A DNA stretch of 6,455 nt from Flavobacteriaceae bacterium (lineage in GTDB: Bacteria > Bacteroidota > Bacteroidia > Flavobacteriales > Flavobacteriaceae), in assembly GCA_016780435.1 (NCBI GenBank), contig JADHLU010000056.1:1-6455 (forward strand). Reading direction: 5' to 3'. A program made the position numbers and the translations under genes. The notes under the pieces were generated by a model, which saw only the letters and a program-made list of their open reading frames with translations, did not search any database and had not been told where the DNA came from. Positions 1 through 5,502 of this stretch are shown here, piece by piece (positions within the stretch are counted from its first letter, which is position 1; every line of letters begins with the position of its first letter).

Positions 1-891
1 TTTAATAAGGGCCCTAACTAGACGCTGCACCCTGACCACCGTTCGATCAAAGGTGAAACCGGTTGAGGGCTTGGCCCATCCGGCCGCCAGCCCGATAGGA
101 ATAATGCGTGAAGAATGATTCTGCCAAAGGGGGTAACACGACATGGGGATGCTTCCTTCTTCGGTCTGTGTGACCTCATAGTCAGTGATCCCTTTGTTAG
201 CGAGGTAATACTCAATTTCATTTAAATAGTCTTGACGCGCCAATCTTTCGTGAGAAAATAAGGTGTATTCGACAAGCGCCTGATCAGCTGAAGTGGGCAG
301 CACATACATGAAACGGGTGTTGCCCTTTTGGGGCACACTGAAGTCCATGAAAAGGGCCTCATCTGGGTTAAAGCTGGGCGTTTTGGTTTGGATAAAAAGT
401 CCCACGAAATGCTGTTGCAAGACGGGGTAACGCTTAGATTGCGTCAGCTGCCTGTAGTCAAATCGCGAGTCGAAAACGCGACATGCAGAGAAGGCCTCCT
501 TATCGGTATTAATCGTCACATGCTGCTCGTCTTCGGTAAGCGTAAGGGCTTCACCTTCTACCCATTGCACGCGCTTATCGGCCTTTATTAGGGGCCTAAA
601 ATGGTCGTGAAAATCTTCGCCCTTGATTAACTGATAGGTGTACGGGGCAATTGATTGGTAGGTCAAATGCGGTGCATCTCCGGCATAAATATGCGACCAA
701 CGATGCGAAACTAAATGGTCTAAAGGGTGAGGCTTATTAGACCAAAAACACCAAGTGCGGTCTTTATAGGCCTCGCCAGGTCGATCAATGATGAGCAACG
801 AACAGCCTAAAAAATGATCATGAGACAGAATAGACGATGCGAGTAGAGAACCCGAGGCGCCGGCCCCAATGATGGCGTAGTCGAAGATCAT
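1..891 (-). CDS. crtY: Lycopene beta-cyclase, N-terminal 297 residues (3' end outside window)
   Basis: The reading frame is open from the ATG at 891 to the left edge, giving 297 codons without a stop. The family is usually about 380-390 residues, so roughly the last quarter is missing. Seen: an N-terminal dinucleotide-binding motif IIGAGASG (residues 7-14) for FAD/NAD(P)H; DRTWCFW (44-50), a signature of CrtY-type cyclases; VFDSR (139-143); EEGSIPM (244-250); and the GLAAGWAKPSTGFTF block (267-281). Known for the family: it closes the ends of linear lycopene into beta-ionone rings to give beta-carotene, acting at the membrane, and feeds zeaxanthin-type pigments or retinal. Its start lies 63 bp from the divergent ZIP transporter gene. 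No Shine-Dalgarno sequence is visible, as usual in Bacteroidota. No other carotenoid gene is in the window, so the operon, if any, continues to the left. Family assignment is secure; which carotenoid is made cannot be told. Confidence 0.93.
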   Translation of the reverse strand, partial: MIFDYAIIGAGASGSLLASSILSHDHFLGCSLLIIDRPGEAYKDRTWCFWSNKPHPLDHLVSHRWSHIYAGDAPHLTYQSIAPYTYQLIKGEDFHDHFRPLIKADKRVQWVEGEALTLTEDEQHVTINTDKEAFSACRVFDSRFDYRQLTQSKRYPVLQQHFVGLFIQTKTPSFNPDEALFMDFSVPQKGNTRFMYVLPTSADQALVEYTLFSHERLARQDYLNEIEYYLANKGITDYEVTQTEEGSIPMSCYPLWQNHSSRIIPIGLAAGWAKPSTGFTFDRTVVRVQRLVRALIK

Positions 892-917
892 GAATTAAAG
901 ATAGGGCCTATTTCAGT

Positions 918-948
918 CAAATCGATTAGTTTTGCCTATCAAAACAAA
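918..948 (-). promoter_or_regulatory. Candidate crtY promoter (Bacteroidota type)
   Basis: Read on the minus strand, a TTTG at 948-945 is followed after 19 bp by TCGATTTG at 925-918, which matches the Bacteroidota -7 consensus TAnnTTTG at all but the second base. The 19-bp spacing fits the usual 19-21 bp. Transcription would start near 912, giving a leader of about 20 nt before the crtY ATG. It is inferred from motif matching only. Confidence 0.4.
927..934 (+). promoter_or_regulatory. Candidate -7 element for the ZIP transporter gene
   Basis: TAGTTTTG is a full match to the TAnnTTTG -7 element of Bacteroidota. It ends 20 nt before the ATG at 955, so the leader would be about 15 nt. No TTTG is visible at the expected -33 position, which would fall around 902-908, so the promoter may depend on an activator or be weak. 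It sits one base away from the candidate crtY -7 element on the other strand. Confidence 0.4.
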
Positions 949-954
949 ATAGGT

Positions 955-1776
955 ATGCAGTCTATTCTCGAGTTTTTTGAAGGGCTACACCCGATCATGG
1001 GTGCGCTCGTCGCTACCCTGTTTACCTGGGGAGTAACGGCGGCAGGCGCGGCCCTTGTCTTCTTTTTTAAAACCATGAATCGAGCCGTTCTCGATGGATT
1101 TCTTGGTTTTACGGGCGGAGTAATGGTGGCCGCCAGTTTTTGGAGCCTTCTGGCCCCTGGCATAGAAATGAGTGCCGGGGAGGGGTTTGTGAAGGTCATT
1201 CCGGCTGCCGTTGGATTCATACTAGGCGCCACCTTTATCTTCGTTTTAGATAAGTTTTTGCCCCACATTCACATCAACTTTAAGGAGCACGAAAAAGAGG
1301 GCGTCAAGACTCCTTGGCATCGCACTACCCTACTCACCTTGGCCATTACGCTGCACAACATTCCTGAGGGGCTTGCCATTGGGGTTCTTTTCGGAGGGGT
1401 GGCCGCCGGATTCGAAGGAGCCACCATAGCCGGTGCGGTCACCTTAGCCATCGGAATCGGATTACAGAACTTTCCCGAAGGCTTCGCAGTAGCCATGCCC
1501 CTTAGAAGGCACGGACTGAGTCGCAGAAAGAGTTTTATGCTCGGCCAGTCTTCGGCCATGGTTGAACCCTTTGCTGCCGTGCTTGGCGCATGGGCCGTTT
1601 ATACCTTTCAGCCCATATTGCCCTACGCCTTGGCGTTTGCGGCCGGAGCGATGATATTTGTGGTCATAGAAGAGGTCATTCCAGAAACGCAGCGCGATAA
1701 ATACACAGACATTGCCTCTATGGGGTTCATCGCCGGATTCGTAGTTATGATGGTACTCGATGTCGCACTAGGCTAA
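955..1776 (+). CDS. ZIP family metal transporter, GufA type
   Basis: The protein has 273 residues, normal for a bacterial ZIP, and is mostly hydrophobic with about eight membrane segments. Seen: the metal-site motif HNIPEG at 134-139 in the fourth segment, and QNFPEG at 171-176 in the fifth, where Gln replaces the His found in ZupT-type members. That pairing is typical of the GufA branch, which includes animal ZIP11. An acidic pair E239-E240 with IPE follows in a late segment. A His/acidic loop (H104, H106, H112 with E111, E113) precedes the fourth segment and may bind metal at the membrane face. Known for the family: import of Zn2+ or other divalent cations into the cytoplasm; the exact metal here cannot be read from sequence. 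The start is the first ATG after the candidate promoter. The DUF2141 gene follows 26 bp downstream with no promoter of its own visible, so the two are probably co-transcribed. Confidence 0.92.
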   Translation: MQSILEFFEGLHPIMGALVATLFTWGVTAAGAALVFFFKTMNRAVLDGFLGFTGGVMVAASFWSLLAPGIEMSAGEGFVKVIPAAVGFILGATFIFVLDKFLPHIHINFKEHEKEGVKTPWHRTTLLTLAITLHNIPEGLAIGVLFGGVAAGFEGATIAGAVTLAIGIGLQNFPEGFAVAMPLRRHGLSRRKSFMLGQSSAMVEPFAAVLGAWAVYTFQPILPYALAFAAGAMIFVVIEEVIPETQRDKYTDIASMGFIAGFVVMMVLDVALG

Positions 1777-1789
1777 ATGGGTTGTATAT

Positions 1790-1803
1790 TAGCTAAAAAG
1801 CTA
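1790..1803 (+). repeat. Short hairpin abutting the DUF2141 start codon
   Basis: TAGCT-AAAA-AGCTA is a perfect 5-bp inverted repeat with a 4-nt loop whose last base is the A of the ATG at 1803. In the mRNA it could partly mask the start site. It is short and A-rich, so it may equally be chance or simply an A-rich translation-initiation region of the kind Bacteroidota use. Confidence 0.2.
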
Positions 1804-2243
1804 TGAATCATATGGTTGCACTATTGTGGTCGCTAGGTTTCGCATTTTCAGGCCTGCACGCTCCATCTCACGCAGAAGCTGATTTTCTTAAACTTTTGAT
1901 CAAGAACACCTCATCGGTCGAGGCGTCTATCGTGGTGGTAGCTTATGCCGAGGAGGCCCATTTTTTAACCAAAAAAGGAAAGGTGCTTCAGGGCCAAAAG
2001 CAGATTGCAAACGACACCCTAGAATTTGTTGTAGACCAGTTAGATCCAGGGACCTACGCACTAGTAGTTTTTGAAGACCTCAACGAGAACGGTCTTTTAG
2101 ATCGAAACAAACTCGGCATCCCGCAAGAGCCCTTTGGCTTCTCTAAGGCCAAAATGGGTCTTTTTGGCCCGCCTTCATTTGCGAAGGCCTCATTTGCTTT
2201 TCCGCAAGAAAACGCCATCGAAGTGCAGTTAAAAAGCCTTTAG
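1803..2243 (+). CDS. DUF2141 domain protein, secreted
   Basis: The product has 146 residues. Residues 1 to about 25 form a hydrophobic signal peptide (cleavage plausible after HAEA), so the mature protein should be outside the cytoplasmic membrane. The rest matches DUF2141: LDPGTYALVVFEDLNENGLLD (80-100), GIPQEPFGFS (105-114) and GPPSFAKASF (122-131), about the usual domain length. The segment D92-L-N94-E-N96-G-L-L-D100 resembles a Ca2+-binding DxNxNGxxD loop within a small beta-sandwich fold; binding is inference. Function of the family is unknown. An ATG three codons in (1812) is an alternative start that would barely change the signal peptide. It follows the ZIP gene by 26 bp, probably in the same transcript, and its last 4 bases overlap the convergent gene from the right. 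Confidence 0.85.
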   Translation: MNHMVALLWSLGFAFSGLHAPSHAEADFLKLLIKNTSSVEASIVVVAYAEEAHFLTKKGKVLQGQKQIANDTLEFVVDQLDPGTYALVVFEDLNENGLLDRNKLGIPQEPFGFSKAKMGLFGPPSFAKASFAFPQENAIEVQLKSL

Positions 2244-2365
2244 TGACAGCCCGAACCGCAGTTGCAGTCGTTGTCTGACTTTGACTTAGCGAAAACTCCC
2301 CATTTGCGCATCAAATAGAGCACAGCAAGAATAAGTACTCCGTAAACAAAAACCTTCTGTAGCAT
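2240..2365 (-). CDS. FeoB-associated Cys-rich membrane protein
   Basis: This is a 41-residue protein whose ATG (2365-2363) shares one base with the feoB stop codon (TAATG). The frame extends open further upstream, but that part lies inside feoB in another frame and is not convincing as protein; the overlap start is the natural one and suggests translational coupling. Seen: one membrane segment (about residues 4-19), then basic K/R residues on what should be the cytoplasmic side, then a Cys-rich tail, CNCGSGCH, with C34, C36, C40 and terminal H41. Small proteins of this layout directly after feoB are known as FeoB-associated Cys-rich membrane proteins, suggested to act in place of FeoC or in Fe2+ handling; the exact role is unproven. 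Its TAA stop overlaps the convergent DUF2141 stop by 4 bp. Confidence is high for the gene, moderate for function. Confidence 0.8.
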   Translation of the reverse strand: MLQKVFVYGVLILAVLYLMRKWGVFAKSKSDNDCNCGSGCH

Positions 2366-4467
2366 TAGGCGAGCAATTGATAGGTGAGCAAAGAGGCGGT
2401 GTAGGCTAAACCGGTCATAAAAACGAGTTGTATCATGGGCCATTTCCATGAGTTGGTCTCTTTTTTCACTACGGCCAGGGTACTCATGCACTGCATGGCT
2501 AAGGCGTAAAAGATGAGAATTGAGGCTCCTGTGGCTAAGTTAAATACGGGCTTTCCGAGCGCGTCGCGCTCTAAGGCCATTCTTCCGGCTATGGTTGATT
2601 CTTCAGCGTCTTGCACGCTGTAGATGGTGGCTAGCGTACCCACAAAAACCTCACGAGCGGCGAAGGATGTGAGTAAGGCGATTCCGATTTTCCAGTCGTA
2701 TCCCAACGGCCGCACCGCGGGCTCAATGAATTTTCCAAGCTGTCCGATATAGGAGTGCTCGAGTTTAAAGCTTGAAATCGCGCGTTCAAAATCGAGTTCA
2801 CTCACCGTTGGTTGATCGGCCTGTAGGCTCTCGGTGACTAACTGCTCGGCATTCTTAAACTCATTCGAATAGCCGTTTGAACCCAGAAACCAGATAACGA
2901 TTGACAGGGCCAGAATGACCTGTCCGGCGCCAACCACAAAGCTCTTGGTCTTTTCGAATACGGTGAATCCGACGTTTTTTAATTGAGGTGTTTTAAAAGT
3001 GGGCATCTCAACCATGAAAAAATTCTTGCGGTCAATCTTCAGATTGCGGCTGAGCAAAGCGGCTGCGAGCAGCGAAGCCAAAAATCCCAGAAAATATAGG
3101 CCGGTAAGCACCAAGGCCTGGTATCCGAGGCCAAAAAAGCGCCCTTCAGGTATGACCAAGGCTATGATAATCAGGTATACCGGAAGCCTAGCTGAACAAG
3201 TCGTAAACGGCACCACCAGAATGGTGACCAATCGCTCTTTCCAATTTTCAATGGTGCGGGTGGCCATGACAGCCGGAATCGCGCAGGCCATTCCCGACAC
3301 CAAAGGCACCACGCTTTTTCCGCTTAGCCCAAACGGACGCATCAGCCTATCCATCAAAAAGACCACTCGAGACATATAACCCGATTCTTCAAGCAGTGAA
3401 ATGAAGAAAAACAAAAAGGCGATCTGAGGAATAAAGATGACCACGCCCCCGATTCCGGCAATAATGCCCTCTGCCACAAGATCGGTGAGCACCCCAGGAG
3501 GCAATGTGACCTTGACCCATTCAGACAGTTGACCAAAAAAGCCGTCGATGGCGTCCATTGGGTAACTGCTAAAATCGAAGATCACCTGAAAGATGCTGAA
3601 CAGAATTACAAAAAAGATGAGGTATCCCCAAACCTTGTGAGTGAACAGTCGGTCTAATTGGCCCTGAAACCCGTCAGCCTTTGAGAAATCTTTCTCGTAA
3701 CCCCGCTTCAAAGCCTCGTTGATAAACTGATAGCGCAACACCGTTTCTCTGTGCTGCATGCGCTTTAATTCTTCTTTTGATTTAGTACTAAACCCTGACT
3801 GATCGGCTATACTTTGACGCTCGATGGGCATAAAGTTGACGTCTTGAGTGATGGCCAGCCATAGCTTGTACAAGCTGATTCTCGGAAAAGTTTTCTTAAG
3901 CCCCTCGAAGTAGGCCAGGTCTACCTTATTGATGTCGAGCACAGAGTTCTCTGAGAGCGATTCGTGCTCAACTAACAACTGCTTTAGTGCGTCTATTCCG
4001 CTATTCTTTCGGGTGCTTATTAAGGAAATTCGGGTGTCTAAGGCCTTCTCTAAGGCCGAAACGTCTAACGCCACACCCAATGCACTCATGCGATCTGACA
4101 TATTGATCGCTAAGATGGTTTTAATCCCCAGATCTTTAATTTGAGTGAACAGCAAGAGGTTGCGCTTGAGATTCTCAACCTCGGCAATGACCACCACCAC
4201 ATCGGGATAGTCTGCGTCGCGTCTATTTAGCAAGATTTCTACAGCTACACTTTCGTCTAAAGAGGTCGTGTTTAAGCTGTAGGCTCCTGGTAGGTCGATT
4301 AGCTTGGCGGAGAGATCTTCTGACAGCTGGCATATTCCAGTCTTCTTTTCTACGGTGATTCCCGGATAGTTTCCGACCTTTTGCCTCAAGCCTGTGAGCG
4401 CATTAAAAATCGATGATTTACCCGTATTGGGGTTTCCGATCAGCGCAACCTTCAACTCTCTTTTCAT
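2365..4467 (-). CDS. feoB: Ferrous iron transporter FeoB
   Basis: The protein has 700 residues, a normal length. The N-terminal cytosolic G domain shows G1 GNPNTGKSS (11-19), the PGIT switch (35-38), G3 DLPG (58-61), G4 NMSD (122-125) and a G5-like STRK (151-154). A helical linker leads to the membrane domain from about residue 278. Two Gate-like halves follow: GKSVVPLVSGMACAIPAVMATR (383-404) with conserved C395, then CSARLP (424-429), and AREVFVGTL (604-612) in the second half. An extra-membrane stretch lies at about 530-585. MQCMSTLAVVKKET (658-671) is characteristic of Bacteroidota FeoB. Known role: GTP-dependent uptake of Fe2+ across the cytoplasmic membrane. The ATG at 4467 lies 3 nt after the feoA stop and the TAA stop overlaps the next ATG, so the three genes form one unit. 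Odd point: the usual VVDA before the L-x-RNL segment reads IAEV here (residues 94-97). Confidence 0.97.
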   Translation of the reverse strand: MKRELKVALIGNPNTGKSSIFNALTGLRQKVGNYPGITVEKKTGICQLSEDLSAKLIDLPGAYSLNTTSLDESVAVEILLNRRDADYPDVVVVIAEVENLKRNLLLFTQIKDLGIKTILAINMSDRMSALGVALDVSALEKALDTRISLISTRKNSGIDALKQLLVEHESLSENSVLDINKVDLAYFEGLKKTFPRISLYKLWLAITQDVNFMPIERQSIADQSGFSTKSKEELKRMQHRETVLRYQFINEALKRGYEKDFSKADGFQGQLDRLFTHKVWGYLIFFVILFSIFQVIFDFSSYPMDAIDGFFGQLSEWVKVTLPPGVLTDLVAEGIIAGIGGVVIFIPQIAFLFFFISLLEESGYMSRVVFLMDRLMRPFGLSGKSVVPLVSGMACAIPAVMATRTIENWKERLVTILVVPFTTCSARLPVYLIIIALVIPEGRFFGLGYQALVLTGLYFLGFLASLLAAALLSRNLKIDRKNFFMVEMPTFKTPQLKNVGFTVFEKTKSFVVGAGQVILALSIVIWFLGSNGYSNEFKNAEQLVTESLQADQPTVSELDFERAISSFKLEHSYIGQLGKFIEPAVRPLGYDWKIGIALLTSFAAREVFVGTLATIYSVQDAEESTIAGRMALERDALGKPVFNLATGASILIFYALAMQCMSTLAVVKKETNSWKWPMIQLVFMTGLAYTASLLTYQLLA

Positions 4468-4470
4468 CGG

Positions 4471-4698
4471 CTAGGGCTTCAGCTCAATATGCACATAGCG
4501 GGCCATTTCGCGTCGTATGGCGATGCGTGATCCGTCTACCAAAAAATACAAGGGGTCATTGAGCGGAGCAATTTGAACCAGCTCTACCTCGTTTCCGGGC
4601 AGGCAGCCAATCTCCATGAGCTTCACAGGAACGTGGGTGTCGAGTTCTTCAACTATAGTACCCTTCTGCCCTACCTTCAAAAGATCTATTGAGATCAC
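4471..4698 (-). CDS. feoA: FeoA, small cytosolic partner of FeoB
   Basis: The product is 75 residues with the SH3-like FeoA fold signature: LKVGQKGTI (7-15), KLMEIGCLPG (26-35), APLNDPLYF (44-52) and IAIRREMARYV (59-69). Known role: a soluble regulator or complex partner required for FeoB activity. The start is a GTG: reading upstream in frame there is a stop four codons before it and no ATG, and the next in-frame ATG (residue 28) would remove a third of the fold. No Shine-Dalgarno sequence is visible. It is the first gene of the feo unit, 57 bp after the SCO1 gene on the same strand, with feoB 3 nt downstream. Regulation by iron is expected for the family; a candidate operator is described at 4704-4716. 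Confidence 0.93.
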   Translation of the reverse strand: MISIDLLKVGQKGTIVEELDTHVPVKLMEIGCLPGNEVELVQIAPLNDPLYFLVDGSRIAIRREMARYVHIELKP

Positions 4699-4703
4699 TA
4701 TGC

Positions 4704-4716
4704 TTATTTAGAATAA
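4704..4716. promoter_or_regulatory. Palindrome upstream of feoA, candidate operator
   Basis: TTATT-TAG-AATAA is a perfect 5-bp inverted repeat around a 3-bp spacer, ending 5 bp before the feoA start codon and overlapping the end of the candidate -7 element. Its position would suit an iron-responsive repressor of the Fur or DtxR type. It is shorter than a classical 19-bp Fur box and lies in AT-rich DNA, so this is only a suggestion. Confidence 0.25.
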
Positions 4717-4742
4717 TTTAAAGAAGGTAAAATTAAGCCAAA
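4713..4742 (-). promoter_or_regulatory. Candidate feo promoter
   Basis: On the minus strand TTTG (4742-4739) is followed after 18 bp by TAAATTAT (4720-4713), a 6-of-8 match to the Bacteroidota TAnnTTTG element. The predicted start would lie about 8-10 nt before the feoA GTG. A competing -7 candidate, TAATTTTA at 4735-4728 (7 of 8), lacks a -33 partner. The region is AT-rich, so chance matches are likely. Read-through from the SCO1 gene is the alternative. Confidence 0.3.
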
Positions 4743-4755
4743 TCTTTGGTTGCGC

Positions 4756-5430
4756 CTAGTTTCTGTAAGACGATTTCAAGACTTTTAAATCTTCGAGCAG
4801 TTGGGCCACCTCTTCGCTCGATGTGCCGTCGTAAAATCCGCGAATGCGGCGCTCTTTGTCGACCAAAATAAAGTTCTCGGTATGAATCATGTCGTAGGGG
4901 CCTCCGTCGCCATCGGTAAGCACCGCCAAGTACGACTTTCGGGCCAGTTCGTAAATCTGCTTCTTATCTCCGGTTACTAGGTTCCATTTGGCATCGATTA
5001 CTCCCTTTTCGAGGGCGTACTTTTTGAGCTGGGGCACCGAGTCGATTTCAGGGGTAACCGAGTGAGAAAGCAGCATCACCTCATCATCGTCTTTTATGAT
5101 TTGCTGAATATCGGCCATATTGGCCGTCATTACCGGGCATATAGTCGGGCAGGTGGTAAAAAAGAAGTCGGCGACGTAAATTTTATCGGCATAATCAGCC
5201 TGGATAATCGTGTCTCCGTTCTGATTAATCAGTTTAAAATCGGCTATGCTGTGGTACTTCTTAACATAAACTAAGGTAGAGTCGACCAGTTCAGGATTCA
5301 CCATAGAGGGCTGGTAGACGGGCAAGCGTTTTTCAGGTTTCAGAGCCCGGTACATCAACACGATGATTACGCTTGAAAGCGCCAATAAAACAATGAAAAA
5401 AAGCCTAAAGCGTGCGAAGAATCTAAGCAT
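4756..5430 (-). CDS. SCO1/SenC family copper chaperone
   Basis: With the ATG at 5430 the protein has 224 residues. One N-terminal membrane anchor (about residues 5-27, preceded by Arg) places a thioredoxin-fold domain outside the cytoplasmic membrane. Seen: the copper-binding CPTICP motif (94-99, Cys94 and Cys98) after DFFFTT, the SVTPEID block (124-130), and the copper-ligand His183 in IHTENFILVDK. Known role: delivers copper to, or reduces, the CuA site of cytochrome c oxidase subunit II. The frame is open upstream to an ATG at 5490, but the extra 20 residues are charged, are not part of a usual SCO N-terminus, and would cover the two promoter elements in 5431-5502; I therefore choose 5430. 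It lies 57 bp before feoA on the same strand and diverges from rseP. No oxidase gene is in the window. Confidence 0.92.
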   Translation of the reverse strand: MLRFFARFRLFFIVLLALSSVIIVLMYRALKPEKRLPVYQPSMVNPELVDSTLVYVKKYHSIADFKLINQNGDTIIQADYADKIYVADFFFTTCPTICPVMTANMADIQQIIKDDDEVMLLSHSVTPEIDSVPQLKKYALEKGVIDAKWNLVTGDKKQIYELARKSYLAVLTDGDGGPYDMIHTENFILVDKERRIRGFYDGTSSEEVAQLLEDLKVLKSSYRN

Positions 5431-5434
5431 GTCA

Positions 5435-5442
5435 CAAAGGTA
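5435..5442 (-). promoter_or_regulatory. Candidate -7 element of the SCO1 gene
   Basis: On the minus strand TACCTTTG is a full match to TAnnTTTG. Only 4 nt separate it from the ATG at 5430, so transcription would begin at or next to the start codon and the mRNA could be leaderless. No TTTG lies at the expected -33 distance; the nearest TTG is about 14 bp upstream. The next three bases extend the match with the rseP element to TAnCTTTGTG. Confidence 0.45.
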
Positions 5443-5475
5443 CAACCTGTGCCGTTCAATTTCGGCTCGATTCGG

Positions 5476-5483
5476 TAACTTTG
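5476..5483 (+). promoter_or_regulatory. Candidate -7 element of rseP
   Basis: TAACTTTG is a full match to the Bacteroidota TAnnTTTG element, 19 nt before the rseP ATG, giving a leader of about 12-15 nt. No clear -33 TTTG is seen 19-21 bp upstream. CTTTGTG here (5479-5485) is the exact inverted copy of CACAAAG at 5433-5439. Confidence 0.45.
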
Positions 5484-5502
5484 TGCGCACTTAAATCAAG
5501 TC

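Larger units (their letters stand above)
901..953. repeat. Four copies of ATAGG/CCTAT in the crtY-ZIP intergenic region
   Basis: ATAGG occurs at 901-905 and 949-953, and its complement CCTAT at 907-911 and 935-939. The first two form an 11-bp perfect palindrome ATAGGgCCTAT; the last two form an inverted pair 9 bp apart. GCCTAT also recurs directly at 906-911 and 934-939. Four copies in 63 bp is well above chance expectation for a 5-mer (about 0.1). They bracket both candidate -7 elements, so they could be operator half-sites, but no regulator family can be named. Confidence 0.35.

Noticed and set aside
328..591. Plus-strand 87-codon open frame
   Set aside because: It lies entirely antisense to crtY, whose frame carries clear family motifs; the predicted protein is not recognisable.
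939..1559. Two minus-strand open frames (939-1268 and 1269-1559)
   Set aside because: Both are antisense shadows of the ZIP gene, with low-complexity Pro/Ala/Ser-rich translations.
2244..2300. Possible terminator beyond the DUF2141 stop
   Set aside because: I found no stable GC-rich stem followed by a T-run; the sequence is coding for the convergent small protein.
2366..2491. Upstream extension of the small Cys-rich gene to an ATG at 2491
   Set aside because: The extra 42 residues lie inside feoB's conserved C-terminal coding region in another frame, while the ATG at 2365 gives a proper short membrane protein coupled to feoB.
2999..3379. Plus-strand 126-codon open frame
   Set aside because: It is antisense to the FeoB membrane domain; the basic, serine-rich translation is typical of a shadow frame.
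3354..4144. Open frames 3354-3536 (minus) and 3929-4144 (plus)
   Set aside because: Both lie within feoB in other frames and have no recognisable content.
5062..5274. Plus-strand 70-codon open frame
   Set aside because: It is antisense to the SCO1 domain that contains the CPTICP motif.
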